This document shows positions 30,122-40,715 of a stretch of DNA of 64,000 nucleotides, in pieces. Positions within the stretch are counted from its first letter, which is position 1, and each line of letters opens with the position of its first letter. The stretch is taken from contig JARDVN010000001.1 of assembly GCA_028994555.1 (NCBI GenBank), forward strand, positions 3,100,001 to 3,164,000, in the 5' to 3' direction. The translations under genes were made by a program, and so were the position numbers. Source of the DNA: Citrobacter amalonaticus (GTDB taxonomy: Bacteria; Pseudomonadota; Gammaproteobacteria; Enterobacterales; Enterobacteriaceae). The notes beneath the pieces are model-generated. The model was given only the letters and a program-made list of their open reading frames with translations. It was not told where the DNA came from and did not search any database.

Positions 30122-30275
30122 CGCATTTGCCGTCGCCGCGCAAAAAATCGTTCCCGGTCACTATATCACTTCGCACGCGTTCATCCCTAAATTAAGGGAT
30201 TGTGATGGCAGTAAAAGATCGGTAGGCTGAGGTTCCTTATGTTGTCCCCAATTGTTCTGACGTAAGGAATTCTCC

Positions 30276-30983
30276 ATGGAAATATCCCCTGTAAAAGATA
30301 CGCTGCGGATTGCGCTGGTGGGTGATTATAACGCTGGCATCTCGGCGCATCAGGCGATTCCTCTGGCCATCGACGACGCCGCTGCGGTTCTGGAACTGGT
30401 GGCGGATTACGACTGGCTTTCCAGCACCGAAATCACCAGTACAGAAGATCTGGTTGGCTATGACGCCATCTGGGTGGTGCCTGGCAGTCCATACAAAAAT
30501 ACCGAAGGTGCGCTGATTGCCATTCGTTATGCCCGCGAAAACAGCATTCCCTTCCTGGGAACCTGCGGCGGTTTTCAACATGCGATTCTGGAATATGCCC
30601 GTAATGTGCTGGGCTGGAAGGATGCCGCCCATGCGGAAACGGATACCACAGGCCGGATGGTCATTGCGCCGCTTACCTGTTCGCTGGTGGAAAAAACCGA
30701 TGATATTGAACTGCGCCCCAACACGCTGATCGCTAAAGCCTATGGTCTGCCGGTGATTTCGGAAGGTTATCACTGCAACTATGGCATTGCTGAGGCGTTT
30801 GCAACTGAACTGGAAAACGGCGATCTGCGGGTGACCGGCTGGGATGAAAACGGGGATATTCGTGCGGTCGAGTTGCTCACTCATCCTTTTTTTGTGGCGA
30901 CGCTCTTTCAGCATGAACGCGGCGCGCTGGCAGGGAAACCGGTTCCTCTGGTGCAGTCGATGCTGCGCGCTGCCCGAGGCTAA
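30276..30983 (+). CDS. CTP synthase C-terminal-like glutamine amidotransferase
   Basis: 235 aa class I glutaminase-like protein resembling the C-terminal half of CTP synthase without its synthetase half. The nucleophile elbow is GTCGGFQHAILEYARNVLG (Cys in GTCGG, against GICLG in CTP synthase), and VVPGSPYKNTEGAL matches the oxyanion strand. The His-Glu of the triad may be in THPFF and neighbours, but I cannot place the Glu. Good SD AAGGAAT before ATG. Some relatives are annotated as related (seleno)proteins; here the nucleophile is an ordinary Cys codon. Function unknown. Convergent with nimT. Confidence 0.78.
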   Translation: MEISPVKDTLRIALVGDYNAGISAHQAIPLAIDDAAAVLELVADYDWLSSTEITSTEDLVGYDAIWVVPGSPYKNTEGALIAIRYARENSIPFLGTCGGFQHAILEYARNVLGWKDAAHAETDTTGRMVIAPLTCSLVEKTDDIELRPNTLIAKAYGLPVISEGYHCNYGIAEAFATELENGDLRVTGWDENGDIRAVELLTHPFFVATLFQHERGALAGKPVPLVQSMLRAARG

Positions 30984-30987
30984 TGAG

Positions 30988-31012
30988 CAGGGCAGACTCA
31001 GCGTCTGCCCTG
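30988..31012. terminator. Hairpin between convergent glutaminase-like gene and nimT
   Basis: A 10-bp stem CAGGGCAGAC / GTCTGCCCTG with a 5-nt loop lies between two convergent genes. There is no T run, so termination efficiency is uncertain. Confidence 0.6.
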
Positions 31013-31018
31013 AGTTCA

Positions 31019-32200
31019 TCAGGCGGTAATCTCTTTCTGACGCCCGGCATAGAGGCCGAATATCGCCATCACGATCGCCAGGGCAGCAACAGCCAGCAGC
31101 GGGGTTTGCCAGTCTCCCTGGGCGTCATGGATCCTGCCCATCAACGGTGGCCCGCACGCGGCTAACAGATAGCCGACGGATTGCGCCATGCCGGAAAGCG
31201 CCGCGGCCTGATGAGCCGAGCTGGCGCGCAGGCCGATGAAGGTCAGCCCCAGAATCATCGTGGCGCCGGAGCCGAAACCAAACAGCACTGTCCACAGCAC
31301 CGCCTGTTCCGGCATAAACCAGAAGCCGGCGGCACCCGCAGCGCACATCAACGATACCAGTGCGGCGATACTGCGCTGATCGTGAAAGCGGTGCAGCACC
31401 AACGGGATAAGCAAGCCGGGAGCGGCGGTCGCCAGTTGCAACAGACCGTGCAGTGAACCAGCCTGCGCTTCGCTGTAGCCGTGGCTGATTAATATCGCCG
31501 GTAGCCAGCCGATAATCACGTAATAGATAAGTGAGTTAATCCCCAGAAACAGCGTCACCTGCCAGGCCAGCGGTGAACGCCAGATGCCGCGCGCGTGCAG
31601 GGTGCGTGAAGTCGTGAGGTTCGTGTGGGTGGTACTGCGCCACTGCGGCAGCCACACCAGCAACGCCAGCAGAGGGAACACCATCAACATCAGCAGCGCA
31701 CCGTGCCAGCCAAACCCGCTCAGCGCCAGAGGAACCACCAGCGCGGAGCCCAGCGCGGCGGCCGCGCCCATCGTCAGGGAATAGGCACCGGTCAGTCTGG
31801 CGACATGTTGTGAAAAATCGCGCTTGATAAGCCCCGGCAGCAATACGTTACCGAGGGCGATACCACATCCGATGATGGCGGTACCGAGAAACAGTAATGA
31901 GACGCAGGGCAGTGAACGCACGGCAATACCGGCGCAAATCAGCAGCATTGCGGCGCAAAGGCTGCGCTCCATGCCAATACGTCGGGCGATGCCCGCCGCA
32001 AGCGGTGAAACCAGCGCAAATGCCAACAGCGGCAGGGTTGTTAACAAGCCGGTCTGAGCGGTCGTAAGACCATAGTCGGTGCGGATGGCATCCAGTAGCG
32101 GTGCAACACCGGTAAACGTCACGCGCAGCGTGGTGGCAATCATCAGGATACCCGCAATCAGCAGGGCACCGCGGTTGCCGCGTGGTGAAGAAGACGTCAT
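31019..32200 (-). CDS. nimT: 2-nitroimidazole exporter NimT (MFS)
   Basis: Major facilitator superfamily exporter, 393 aa, 12 predicted TM helices, of the CynX/NimT family (formerly YeaN). The start RGALLIAGILMIATTLRVTF and GSGATMILGLTFIGLR are characteristic. In E. coli it exports 2-nitroimidazole and is controlled by NimR, which is encoded divergently here (97 bp between start codons). Intact frame. Confidence 0.92.
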   Translation of the reverse strand: MTSSSPRGNRGALLIAGILMIATTLRVTFTGVAPLLDAIRTDYGLTTAQTGLLTTLPLLAFALVSPLAAGIARRIGMERSLCAAMLLICAGIAVRSLPCVSLLFLGTAIIGCGIALGNVLLPGLIKRDFSQHVARLTGAYSLTMGAAAALGSALVVPLALSGFGWHGALLMLMVFPLLALLVWLPQWRSTTHTNLTTSRTLHARGIWRSPLAWQVTLFLGINSLIYYVIIGWLPAILISHGYSEAQAGSLHGLLQLATAAPGLLIPLVLHRFHDQRSIAALVSLMCAAGAAGFWFMPEQAVLWTVLFGFGSGATMILGLTFIGLRASSAHQAAALSGMAQSVGYLLAACGPPLMGRIHDAQGDWQTPLLAVAALAIVMAIFGLYAGRQKEITA

Positions 32201-32296
32201 TGTTATCTCATGTCAACAGGTGAGGCCGTACCTTACCGCGTTTATCTGTGTTGTGAATCAAGCTAAAATGACAGTTTATCGCTAAATTCGGACAAA

Positions 32297-33094
32297 ATGA
32301 TGTACAGCCTGCACCTCGACGGATATGAACCTGATCTGCACCATGACGCCGCCGTGGCGTTTCGTATTCGCGCTCGCGCGGACGAACTGTTCAGCGCACG
32401 ACATCAGCATCGTAAAGGGCAACTGATCATGGCGCTGCATGGAGCGATTACCTGTGACGTTGAGCGCGCGATGTGGATGGTGCCGCCGCAGTACGCGGTC
32501 TGGATCCCCGGCGGCGTTCCTCATAGTAACCACGTAACGACAGGCGCGGAGCTCTGCTTTCTCTTTATCGAACCGGATGCGGTCACTCTGCCGGGACGTT
32601 GCTGTACGTTAAAAATGTCTGCACTTTGCCGGGAGCTGATCCTCTCTCTGGCAGCGCGCAGCGACGATCAGCGGACGGAGCCGCAGACCCAGCGGCTGAT
32701 ACAGGTGTTATTCGATGAACTCCCGCAGCAGCCGCAGGATCAGATGCAACTGCCGGTTTCTGCGCATCCGAAAATTCGCAGGATGGTTGACACGATGGCG
32801 CGCGAACCTGCGCAATGGCAAACGCTGGGGCAGTGGGCCAGCGTATTTGCAATGAGCGAACGCAACCTTGCCCGACTGGTCGTAAAGGAAACGGGACTGA
32901 GCTTTCGCCGTTGGCGGCATCAGCTCCAGCTTATTCTGGCTTTACAGGCTCTCGTCGGCGGGCTCAATGTCCAGCAAGTGGCGCAACTGTTGGGGTATGA
33001 CTCGACCACAGCGTTTATCACCATGTTCAAAAAAGGCCTGGGACAGACGCCAGGCCGTTATCTGGCGGGGTTGACTACTGCCTTCCCACAATAA
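32297..33094 (+). CDS. nimR: AraC-family repressor NimR
   Basis: 265 aa AraC/XylS-type regulator (formerly YeaM): an N-terminal cupin-like ligand domain ([32 protein letters not shown]) and a C-terminal double HTH ([40 protein letters not shown]). In E. coli it represses nimT and responds to 2-nitroimidazole. The C-terminal codons overlap the yeaL 3' end by 20 bp (convergent). Confidence 0.92.
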   Translation: MMYSLHLDGYEPDLHHDAAVAFRIRARADELFSARHQHRKGQLIMALHGAITCDVERAMWMVPPQYAVWIPGGVPHSNHVTTGAELCFLFIEPDAVTLPGRCCTLKMSALCRELILSLAARSDDQRTEPQTQRLIQVLFDELPQQPQDQMQLPVSAHPKIRRMVDTMAREPAQWQTLGQWASVFAMSERNLARLVVKETGLSFRRWRHQLQLILALQALVGGLNVQQVAQLLGYDSTTAFITMFKKGLGQTPGRYLAGLTTAFPQ

Positions 33095-33521
33095 GTGAGA
33101 CGAGGCCCGCGGCAATAAGCGGCCCGACAGGTACTCCGCGAAACAGGGCCACGCCAAGTACAGTGCCGACAAGCAAACCTGCGACCAGCTGTGGCTGACT
33201 GCCCATCAGCGTCACGCCGCGACCGCCGAGCCATGAGACCACCACGCCAACCACAATCGCCACCAGTGATTTCCAGTTAAGGAAAGAGTGGATCAAGGTG
33301 GAAGGGGGCAGCGTCCCGCTGGCGATGGGCGCCATCACGCCAATCGTCAGGATGATAATCCCGATGGTCAGCCCCTGTTTTTCAATCCACGGGAAAAAGG
33401 TATTGAGTGGGGTAACGCGGACAATGATCAACACCAGAATTGAAACGGCGACAGTGGTGTTGTGGCTGACAAAGCCCAAAGCTGCCAGTCCAAGCAGGAT
33501 CAGCAGAGTGACATCAAACAT
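33075..33521 (-). CDS. yeaL: DUF441 family membrane protein YeaL
   Basis: 148 aa inner-membrane protein with four hydrophobic segments, nearly identical to E. coli YeaL ([40 protein letters not shown]). Function unknown. Convergent with nimR, intact frame. Confidence 0.93.
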   Translation of the reverse strand: MFDVTLLILLGLAALGFVSHNTTVAVSILVLIIVRVTPLNTFFPWIEKQGLTIGIIILTIGVMAPIASGTLPPSTLIHSFLNWKSLVAIVVGVVVSWLGGRGVTLMGSQPQLVAGLLVGTVLGVALFRGVPVGPLIAAGLVSLIVGRQ

Positions 33522-33726
33522 CGTGGTTTCCTTGCCAAAAAAAGTTAAGCCTGCTTACTTTACGCCCAAACGCAAAGGTGAACAGACTTTTTTCAACGCC
33601 GCCGCGATTTCAGGCAAATGCATGATGACGAAAAAACAGCGCATTCCGGTCTCACTGTCATCAAATTGCCATTATCGCGGGCTATCAATAACAGGTGAGC
33701 CGTTATCCCTATAACGAGGTGCTGCC

Positions 33727-33831
33727 ATGTACGATCAAATGTTCGTTGAAACGCTGATCATTACCTCATCGTTCTTTGCCATTGCCGCGGTGATTGTGAT
33801 TTCTGTTCTGATTCTCGAACGCGGTAGCTAA
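33727..33831 (+). CDS. yoaI: Small membrane protein YoaI
   Basis: A 34-aa single-TM protein starting [20 protein letters not shown] and ending LILERGS, matching E. coli YoaI, a verified small protein. The upstream sequence ATAACGAGGTGCTGCC supplies an SD. In E. coli yoaI is reported to respond to PhoB and to low Mg2+; I see no box here that I can defend. Convergent with yeaK, 3 bp apart. Confidence 0.9.
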   Translation: MYDQMFVETLIITSSFFAIAAVIVISVLILERGS

Positions 33832-33834
33832 CGC

Positions 33835-34338
33835 TTACGAGGTGCGACGAAATACCCGCTGCTCAGGCTGGGCAATACGCAGGTAATCGTCAGTATTAAG
33901 AATGATCGATTTCGTAAGCACACCGGCGTTAAAGGCGATTTCGTTATAGCGCTCGAACAACAGCGGATCGGCGACCAGCTTGAGCGCTGGATGAAAACTG
34001 AAAGGCGGGATCGCGCCAAATACGCAACCGGTGAGTGCGTCCACTTCTGCCGGGCTGGCGAGGGATGCCCGCAGGCCGCCAAGGTGCGCCGCCAGTTGAC
34101 TGAGATCGGCCTGTTGATCGGCTGGCAAAATTGCCAGTACATGCTGATTCATGCCATTCCCTTTGACCTTGCAGACCAGCGCTTTTGCTCCCTGACCCAG
34201 TGCAGTGCCCCGAATTTCAGACACAGCCTCGCATTTCCCTACGGCCTCATGGCTGACGACACGAAAGCGTGCACCCTCCAGAGACAGCAAATCGAGTAAA
34301 CGCTGGTGGGTCTCGCTGCCTTTCTCCATTTCGCTCAT
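33835..34338 (-). CDS. yeaK: YbaK-domain aminoacyl-tRNA deacylase YeaK
   Basis: 167 aa YbaK/EbsC-fold protein, of the family that hydrolyses mischarged aminoacyl-tRNAs. SHEAVGKCEAVSEIRGTALG, GAKALVCKVKG and GCVFGAIPPFSF are the expected conserved strands around the substrate pocket, and the Lys of ALVCKVKG is the usual key residue. Length and sequence match E. coli YeaK. dgcJ begins upstream on the same strand... the dgcJ stop lies 40 bp from this start. Intact frame. Confidence 0.92.
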   Translation of the reverse strand: MSEMEKGSETHQRLLDLLSLEGARFRVVSHEAVGKCEAVSEIRGTALGQGAKALVCKVKGNGMNQHVLAILPADQQADLSQLAAHLGGLRASLASPAEVDALTGCVFGAIPPFSFHPALKLVADPLLFERYNEIAFNAGVLTKSIILNTDDYLRIAQPEQRVFRRTS

Positions 34339-34378
34339 TTATCACTCCTGTTCGCGCGAAAAAACACGCTAAAGAGTA

Positions 34379-35870
34379 TCATGACCGCTGGTGGTTTTGG
34401 TGTTTGTTGAGGTAAAGCTGTTCGTCAGACGCGGTGTAGGCATTATGCAGCGTATCGTTCGGTTTCATGCTGTAACTTCCTGATGAAAAACGAATATCCT
34501 TTTCCGGTGCAACGGTACGCAGATGGCTGGCAATCCGTTCCGGCAGGCGTGTGTCCATGTCAGGTTCGGCATCGACAAGAATGACGCAAAACTCATCGCC
34601 GCCCAGGCGGATGGCGTAATCGCTTTTACGTATCGACGCCTCAATCGCATTTGCCAGCAGGGTGATCGCGATATCGCCCTCATGATGTCCCAGCGTATCG
34701 TTAATCATCTTCAGTTTGTCGAGATCGATGGCGATAAAGGTCACCGGCGTTCCGGTGCTCACAAGACGTTGCAATCGCTGTTCAAGCGTCGGGGTTAAGA
34801 TTTTGCGGTTATACAGGCCAGTCATCGCATCGCTGATATTTTCGCGAGTCACATTGTGATAAAGCCGAAAATGCAGACGGACCATATTGAGGAGCAGGGC
34901 GGTCGCCAGCAGATAAAACAGAAAGAGTTTCCAGGAGGTGACAATAAAATACAAAATATCCAGCGACAGTTCGACGTGCAAACCGCCAGGAAGATCGCTG
35001 ATGTAATTGACATACGGGAAAAGATTATTCTCGCTTTGATGAATAATAATCGTCTTATCCGAGTCGGTATCCGTGACGCTGGCATCGAGATAACGCCAGA
35101 CCCGCGGGCGGTCGTGAGTAAAAACAATATTCTGCAAATTGTGCTTATTAATATCCACCATAACGATGCCTTTTAACTTCCCGTCCAGATAGACTGGCGT
35201 TAAAAAAACTCATCACGTTAAGTTCAGTGCGATCATCCTGATAGATACTTGAAAGAACCGTGCGACCGGTAAACACATTATCAATATCGGCCTGATGAAG
35301 CCCCAGCGAGCCTTTTTGTAAAAAGGTCCAGTGATGCATGGCAAACTGGTGGGTATTAATCAACGAGAAAAAGTAAATATAATGATTCTGCAAATCCACA
35401 TAATAACGAAATTTATCCTCTGAGGTGGCAAGCCCTTTACCGTAATCAGCCTGTTCGCGGTTAATGATGACGGCCTGATCGAAAGCAGGCAGCAGCAGGG
35501 CGTCACGGGCAATACTGTCGCAATCTGGCAGGGAGGTTTGCAGCGTGCCGTGGAGGGCGGGATAATTATGCGCGACCAGGTTGAGCCCATAAACGCCATC
35601 GACACTGTCGAATGCCTGACATACCGCCTTACGTTTTTCTTCAGGAAGGGGATTAGCCGCCGTGGGGAATGTGCGCATCAGGTGAGTGGCAATACTCTGA
35701 TTCTGATATTTATCATACAAAAAAGAGGAGTCTGCTTTTTCGATGATATAACGCATATAGGCATTCATTGCCTTATGGCTGGCAATCAGTTCATAAATTA
35801 AAAAGGATGAAGTCAAAACAACAACCGTCGCGGAAATAAAGAGCCTTAGCGCTTTATGAGGCAATTTCAT
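34379..35870 (-). CDS. dgcJ: Diguanylate cyclase DgcJ (apparent frameshift)
   Basis: Membrane-bound diguanylate cyclase (YeaJ), 496 aa corrected, equal to E. coli. TM1 is at about 8-28; a periplasmic CHASE-like domain runs to about 315; TM2 follows (LFLFYLLATALLLNMVRL); then a GGDEF domain with the intact active site RLGGDEFC and the start DAMTGLYNRK. The frame breaks at an A7 run (35212-35218); six give MSFLTPVYLDGKLKGIVMV. c-di-GMP production would reduce motility. It sits between yeaK and yeaH as in E. coli, but cdgI (yeaI), its usual neighbour, is absent. Confidence 0.92.
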
Positions 35871-36007
35871 GATTTACGGCAACCCTCCAGGTCAGATAAT
35901 GAATGTTATCACATGGCGCAGGGGCAACCTAATGGCCCGGAGGTAGCGGGTTACAAAAAGCATCCTGTGAACCAGCCAGGCTCTGCTGCTACCTGACTGG
36001 TCATCAT

Positions 36008-37319
<1,312 letters not shown>

Positions 37320-37327
37320 TTACGCTT

Positions 37328-37440
37328 CATCCTTCAAGTTATCCCGGCGTTGGCTGCATTCGCTCACCCCAGTCACGTACTTATGTACGCTCCTGGGGAT
37401 TCACTCATTTGCCGCCTTGATACGCCTTGAATGATTTCGC
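37328..37440. repeat. ERIC (IRU) element between yeaG and yeaH
   Basis: The core CTCCTGGGGATTCACTCATT and the opposite core CGCTCACCCCAGTCACGTAC are the conserved halves of the ERIC palindrome, and the outer arms CTTCAAGTTAT and TACGCCTTGAATG are also kept. The whole element of about 110 bp is an extended inverted repeat. Since it is inside the yeaGH operon it will be in the mRNA as a long hairpin and may change yeaG/yeaH stoichiometry. Confidence 0.9.
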
Positions 37441-37497
37441 GTACAAACGAATTATTGGCCCGGTAAACGGATAAAATCTTCCGGGTCATTTATGCTG

Positions 37498-39432
37498 CTA
37501 AGACGATTTACGTACGCGCAGATACCATTCGCACAGTAAACGCACCTGTTTACGGGTATAGCCTTTCTCCATCATTCGATCGACAAAGTCGTCGTGTTTC
37601 TTCTGCTCGTCGGTTGAGGTTTTGGCATTGAACGAAATCACTGGCAGCAGCTCTTCGGTATTGGAGAACATTTTCTTCTCAATGACCGTACGCAGTTTCT
37701 CATAGCTGGTCCAGTTCGGATTGCGGCCGCTGTTGTTCGCTCTTGCACGCAGCACAAAGTTGACGATTTCATTACGGAAATCTTTCGGATTGCTGATCCC
37801 CGCCGGTTTCTCAATCTTCTCCAGCTCGGCGTTCAGTGATTCACGATCGAACAACTGGCCGGTATCCGGGTCACGATACTCCTGATCCTGAATCCAGAAG
37901 TCAGCATACGTGACATAACGGTCGAAAATATTTTGTCCGTATTCTGAGTAAGATTCGAGATAAGCCGTCTGGATCTCTTTACCAATAAACTCGGCGTATT
38001 TCGGGATCAGATAGCCCTTCAGGAACTCGAGATAGCGTTCAGCCTGCTCTTGCGGGAACTGTTCGCGCTCGATCTGCTGTTCCAGCACATAGAACAGATG
38101 AACCGGGTTAGCGGCGACCTCAACATGGTCAAAGTTAAAGACGCGTGAGAGGATCTTAAACGCGAAACGGGTCGACAGACCGTTCATGCCTTCATCGACG
38201 CCGGAGTAGTCGCGATACTCCTGGTACGATTTCGCTTTCGGATCGGTATCTTTCAGGCTTTCACCATCATAAACGCGCATTTTGGAGTAAATGCTCGAGT
38301 TTTCAGGATCTTTGAGGCGAGAAAGAATCGAGAAGCGCGCCAGCGTTTCCAGCGTCCCCGGCGCGCATGGCGCATGGGTCAGTTCGCTGTGATTCAGCAA
38401 TTTCTCGTAAATTTTAATCTCTTCGGAAATGCGCAAGCAGTACGGCACCTTCACGATGTACACACGGTCGAGGAAGGCTTCGTTGTTCTTGTTGTTGCGA
38501 AACGTCACCCATTCCGATTCGTTCGAGTGGGCGAGGATAATACCGTTAAACGGCAGGGCAGAGATCCCCTCGGTGCCGTTATAGTTACCTTCCTGTGTGG
38601 CGGTCAACAGCGGATGCAGGACTTTAATCGGGGCTTTGAACATCTCCACGAACTCCATGATCCCCTGGTTAGCCCGGCACAGGGCGCCGGAATAACCATA
38701 CGCATCCGGATCGTTCTGCGCGTGATGTTCGAGCTTACGAATATCCACTTTCCCGACCAGAGCGGAGATATCCTGGTTGTTCTCATCACCTGGTTCTGTT
38801 TTAGCAATCGCTATCTGTTCCAGGATCGACGGCCAGACTTTGACCACGCGGAATTTGGTGATATCGCCGCCGAATTCATGCAGGCGCTTGGCGGCCCACG
38901 GCGACATAATCGTGCCGAGATAGCGGCGCGGGATACCATACTCTTTTTCCAGAATCTGAGCGTCTTCCTGCGGATTGAACAGACATAACGGGTGGTCATT
39001 CACCGGGCTGCGTTCCCCGTTGGCGCTCAGTACGTAAATCGGGACGCGCTGCATCAGCGCTTTCAGCCGCTCGGCAAGCGACGATTTCCCGCCCCCAACA
39101 GGCCCCAACAGATACAGAATCTGTTTCTTCTCCTCCAGCCCCTGAGCCGCGTGTTTCAGATAAGAGACAATCTGTTCGATCGCGTCTTCCATGCCGTAAA
39201 ACTCTTCAAACGCCGGATAACGTGCGATGACCCGGTTTGAGAAGAGTCGAGAAAGTCGGGGTTCCTGGGCAGTATCGACCATGACGGGGTCACCAATAGC
39301 CATCAATAGCCGTTCTGCCGCATTGGCATAAGCACTGCGATCTTGCCGACAAGTGGTAAGAAACTCCTGCAGTGTGAACTCTTCGTCCTTGGCAGCTTCA
39401 TAACGCTGGCGATAGTGATCGAATATATTCAT
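37498..39432 (-). CDS. yeaG: PrkA-type serine protein kinase YeaG
   Basis: 644 aa AAA+-like protein kinase. Walker A LLGPVGGGKSSLAERL is at about 109-124; the N-terminal PrkA AAA domain and the C-terminal kinase-like PrkA domain fill the rest (RYVTYADFWIQDQEYRDPDT). Autophosphorylates in E. coli and helps adaptation to sustained nitrogen starvation, in complex or pathway with YeaH. First gene of the yeaG-yeaH operon. Intact frame. Confidence 0.95.
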   Translation of the reverse strand: MNIFDHYRQRYEAAKDEEFTLQEFLTTCRQDRSAYANAAERLLMAIGDPVMVDTAQEPRLSRLFSNRVIARYPAFEEFYGMEDAIEQIVSYLKHAAQGLEEKKQILYLLGPVGGGKSSLAERLKALMQRVPIYVLSANGERSPVNDHPLCLFNPQEDAQILEKEYGIPRRYLGTIMSPWAAKRLHEFGGDITKFRVVKVWPSILEQIAIAKTEPGDENNQDISALVGKVDIRKLEHHAQNDPDAYGYSGALCRANQGIMEFVEMFKAPIKVLHPLLTATQEGNYNGTEGISALPFNGIILAHSNESEWVTFRNNKNNEAFLDRVYIVKVPYCLRISEEIKIYEKLLNHSELTHAPCAPGTLETLARFSILSRLKDPENSSIYSKMRVYDGESLKDTDPKAKSYQEYRDYSGVDEGMNGLSTRFAFKILSRVFNFDHVEVAANPVHLFYVLEQQIEREQFPQEQAERYLEFLKGYLIPKYAEFIGKEIQTAYLESYSEYGQNIFDRYVTYADFWIQDQEYRDPDTGQLFDRESLNAELEKIEKPAGISNPKDFRNEIVNFVLRARANNSGRNPNWTSYEKLRTVIEKKMFSNTEELLPVISFNAKTSTDEQKKHDDFVDRMMEKGYTRKQVRLLCEWYLRVRKSS

Positions 39433-39878
39433 GATATGCCGTCCTTTCGTTTTTTTAGCACAGGATAAGAGCCGTTCATATGAATAGTAGAGGCTCCCGG
39501 AAGAGGTAGACTGAACGACGTCATTGACTGTCTCGTATCAAAAAAAACAGCAACTCTCATGCCAGCTTTCACAGCGTGAGACCAACGTGCCCGGCGATAC
39601 AACTTCTAAAGTAAAGCGTAGATGGCATTTGCAAAACTTGCATGCACTGGCAAATGATTTTCAATGGCATATCAATAACTCATCCGCAAAAAGTGCATAG
39701 GTAATGTAAAGAATGCCGCCGGAGATCACACCATTTTCATCCCGCTGTAAGGCGAATGTCATCTCAGCCTGCAAAATTAGACGGTTACATTCTTTTATTA
39801 ATTTGTAAAATGGTTGGGCTATAACCTATTGGCGGTTACACTTTTGCCGCTGAACATTTGAATAAGGAAAGATGGATT
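39433..39878. other. Divergent yeaG-mipA control region
   Basis: 446 bp without a gene. It must carry both promoters. A stretch of TGC-containing repeats (TTGCAAAACTTGCATGCACT, 39640-39660) is conspicuous. I looked for a sigma54 -24/-12 element for yeaG and did not find a convincing one. Confidence 0.4.
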
Positions 39879-40625
39879 GTGACCAAACTCAAACTTCTGG
39901 CACTTGGCGTGCTTATCGCATCGTCTGCTACCGTGGCGCACGCTGAAAGCAACCTGACGCTTGGCGCTGGCGTGGGTGTGGTTGAACACCCTTATAAAGA
40001 TTACGACGCGGATGTTTACCCGGTTCCGGTGATCAGCTACGAAGGTGACAACTTCTGGTTCCGCGGTCTGGGCGGTGGGTACTACCTGTGGAATGATACT
40101 GCGGATAAGCTGTCGATCACCGCCTACTGGTCCCCGATGTATTTCAAGCCGGGCGACAGCGACGATCGCCAGATGCGTCGTCTTGATAAGCGTAAGAGCA
40201 CCATGATGGCGGGCTTGTCTTACTCTCACCATACCGAATATGGTTTCCTGCGCACCACGCTGGCGGGCGATACGCTGGACAACAGTAACGGTATCGTCTG
40301 GGATCTGGCCTGGTTGTATCGCTATACCAACGGCGGCCTGACGTTGACGCCGGGTATCGGTGTTGAATGGAACAGTGAAAACCAGAACGACTACTACTAC
40401 GGCGTGTCGCGTAAAGAATCTTCCCGTAGCGGTATGCGCGGCTATAACCCGGACGACAGCTGGAATCCGTACCTGGAGCTGAGCGCGAACTATAACTTCC
40501 TCGGTGACTGGAGCGTTTACGGTACCGCCCGTTACACCCGTCTGTCCGACGAAATTACCGACAGCCCGATGGTCGACAAATCCTGGACTGGCCTGATTTC
40601 AACCGGGATCACCTATAAGTTCTGA
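39879..40625 (+). CDS. mipA: MltA-interacting outer-membrane protein MipA
   Basis: OmpV/MipA family scaffold protein, 248 aa from GTG 39879 (VTKLKLLALGVLIASS), equal to E. coli MipA; three extra codons would be added by an upstream ATG. The signal peptide ends VAHA-E. The rest is beta-strand-rich (GVGVVEHPYKDYDADVYPVP; NFWFRGLGGGYYLWND) and ends in Phe as usual for outer-membrane proteins. Brings together the lytic transglycosylase MltA and PBP1B. Confidence 0.93.
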   Translation: MTKLKLLALGVLIASSATVAHAESNLTLGAGVGVVEHPYKDYDADVYPVPVISYEGDNFWFRGLGGGYYLWNDTADKLSITAYWSPMYFKPGDSDDRQMRRLDKRKSTMMAGLSYSHHTEYGFLRTTLAGDTLDNSNGIVWDLAWLYRYTNGGLTLTPGIGVEWNSENQNDYYYGVSRKESSRSGMRGYNPDDSWNPYLELSANYNFLGDWSVYGTARYTRLSDEITDSPMVDKSWTGLISTGITYKF

Positions 40626-40656
40626 TTGTGCGTTATTACTGTGCAATCTGTGCATC

Positions 40657-40684
40657 AAAACAGGGCGCTTGCGCCCTGTTTTGC
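40657..40684 (+). terminator. mipA terminator
   Basis: A 12-bp perfect stem AAAACAGGGCGC / GCGCCCTGTTTT with a 2-nt apparent loop lies 31 bp after the mipA stop. Confidence 0.88.
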
Positions 40685-40715
40685 ATTACGGTGGTGCACA
40701 ACACAGGAGGATGTG

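Noticed and set aside
39433..39878. Sigma54 promoter for yeaGH
   Set aside because: I searched for TGGCAC-N5-TTGCA on the minus strand; the nearest sequences have wrong spacing.
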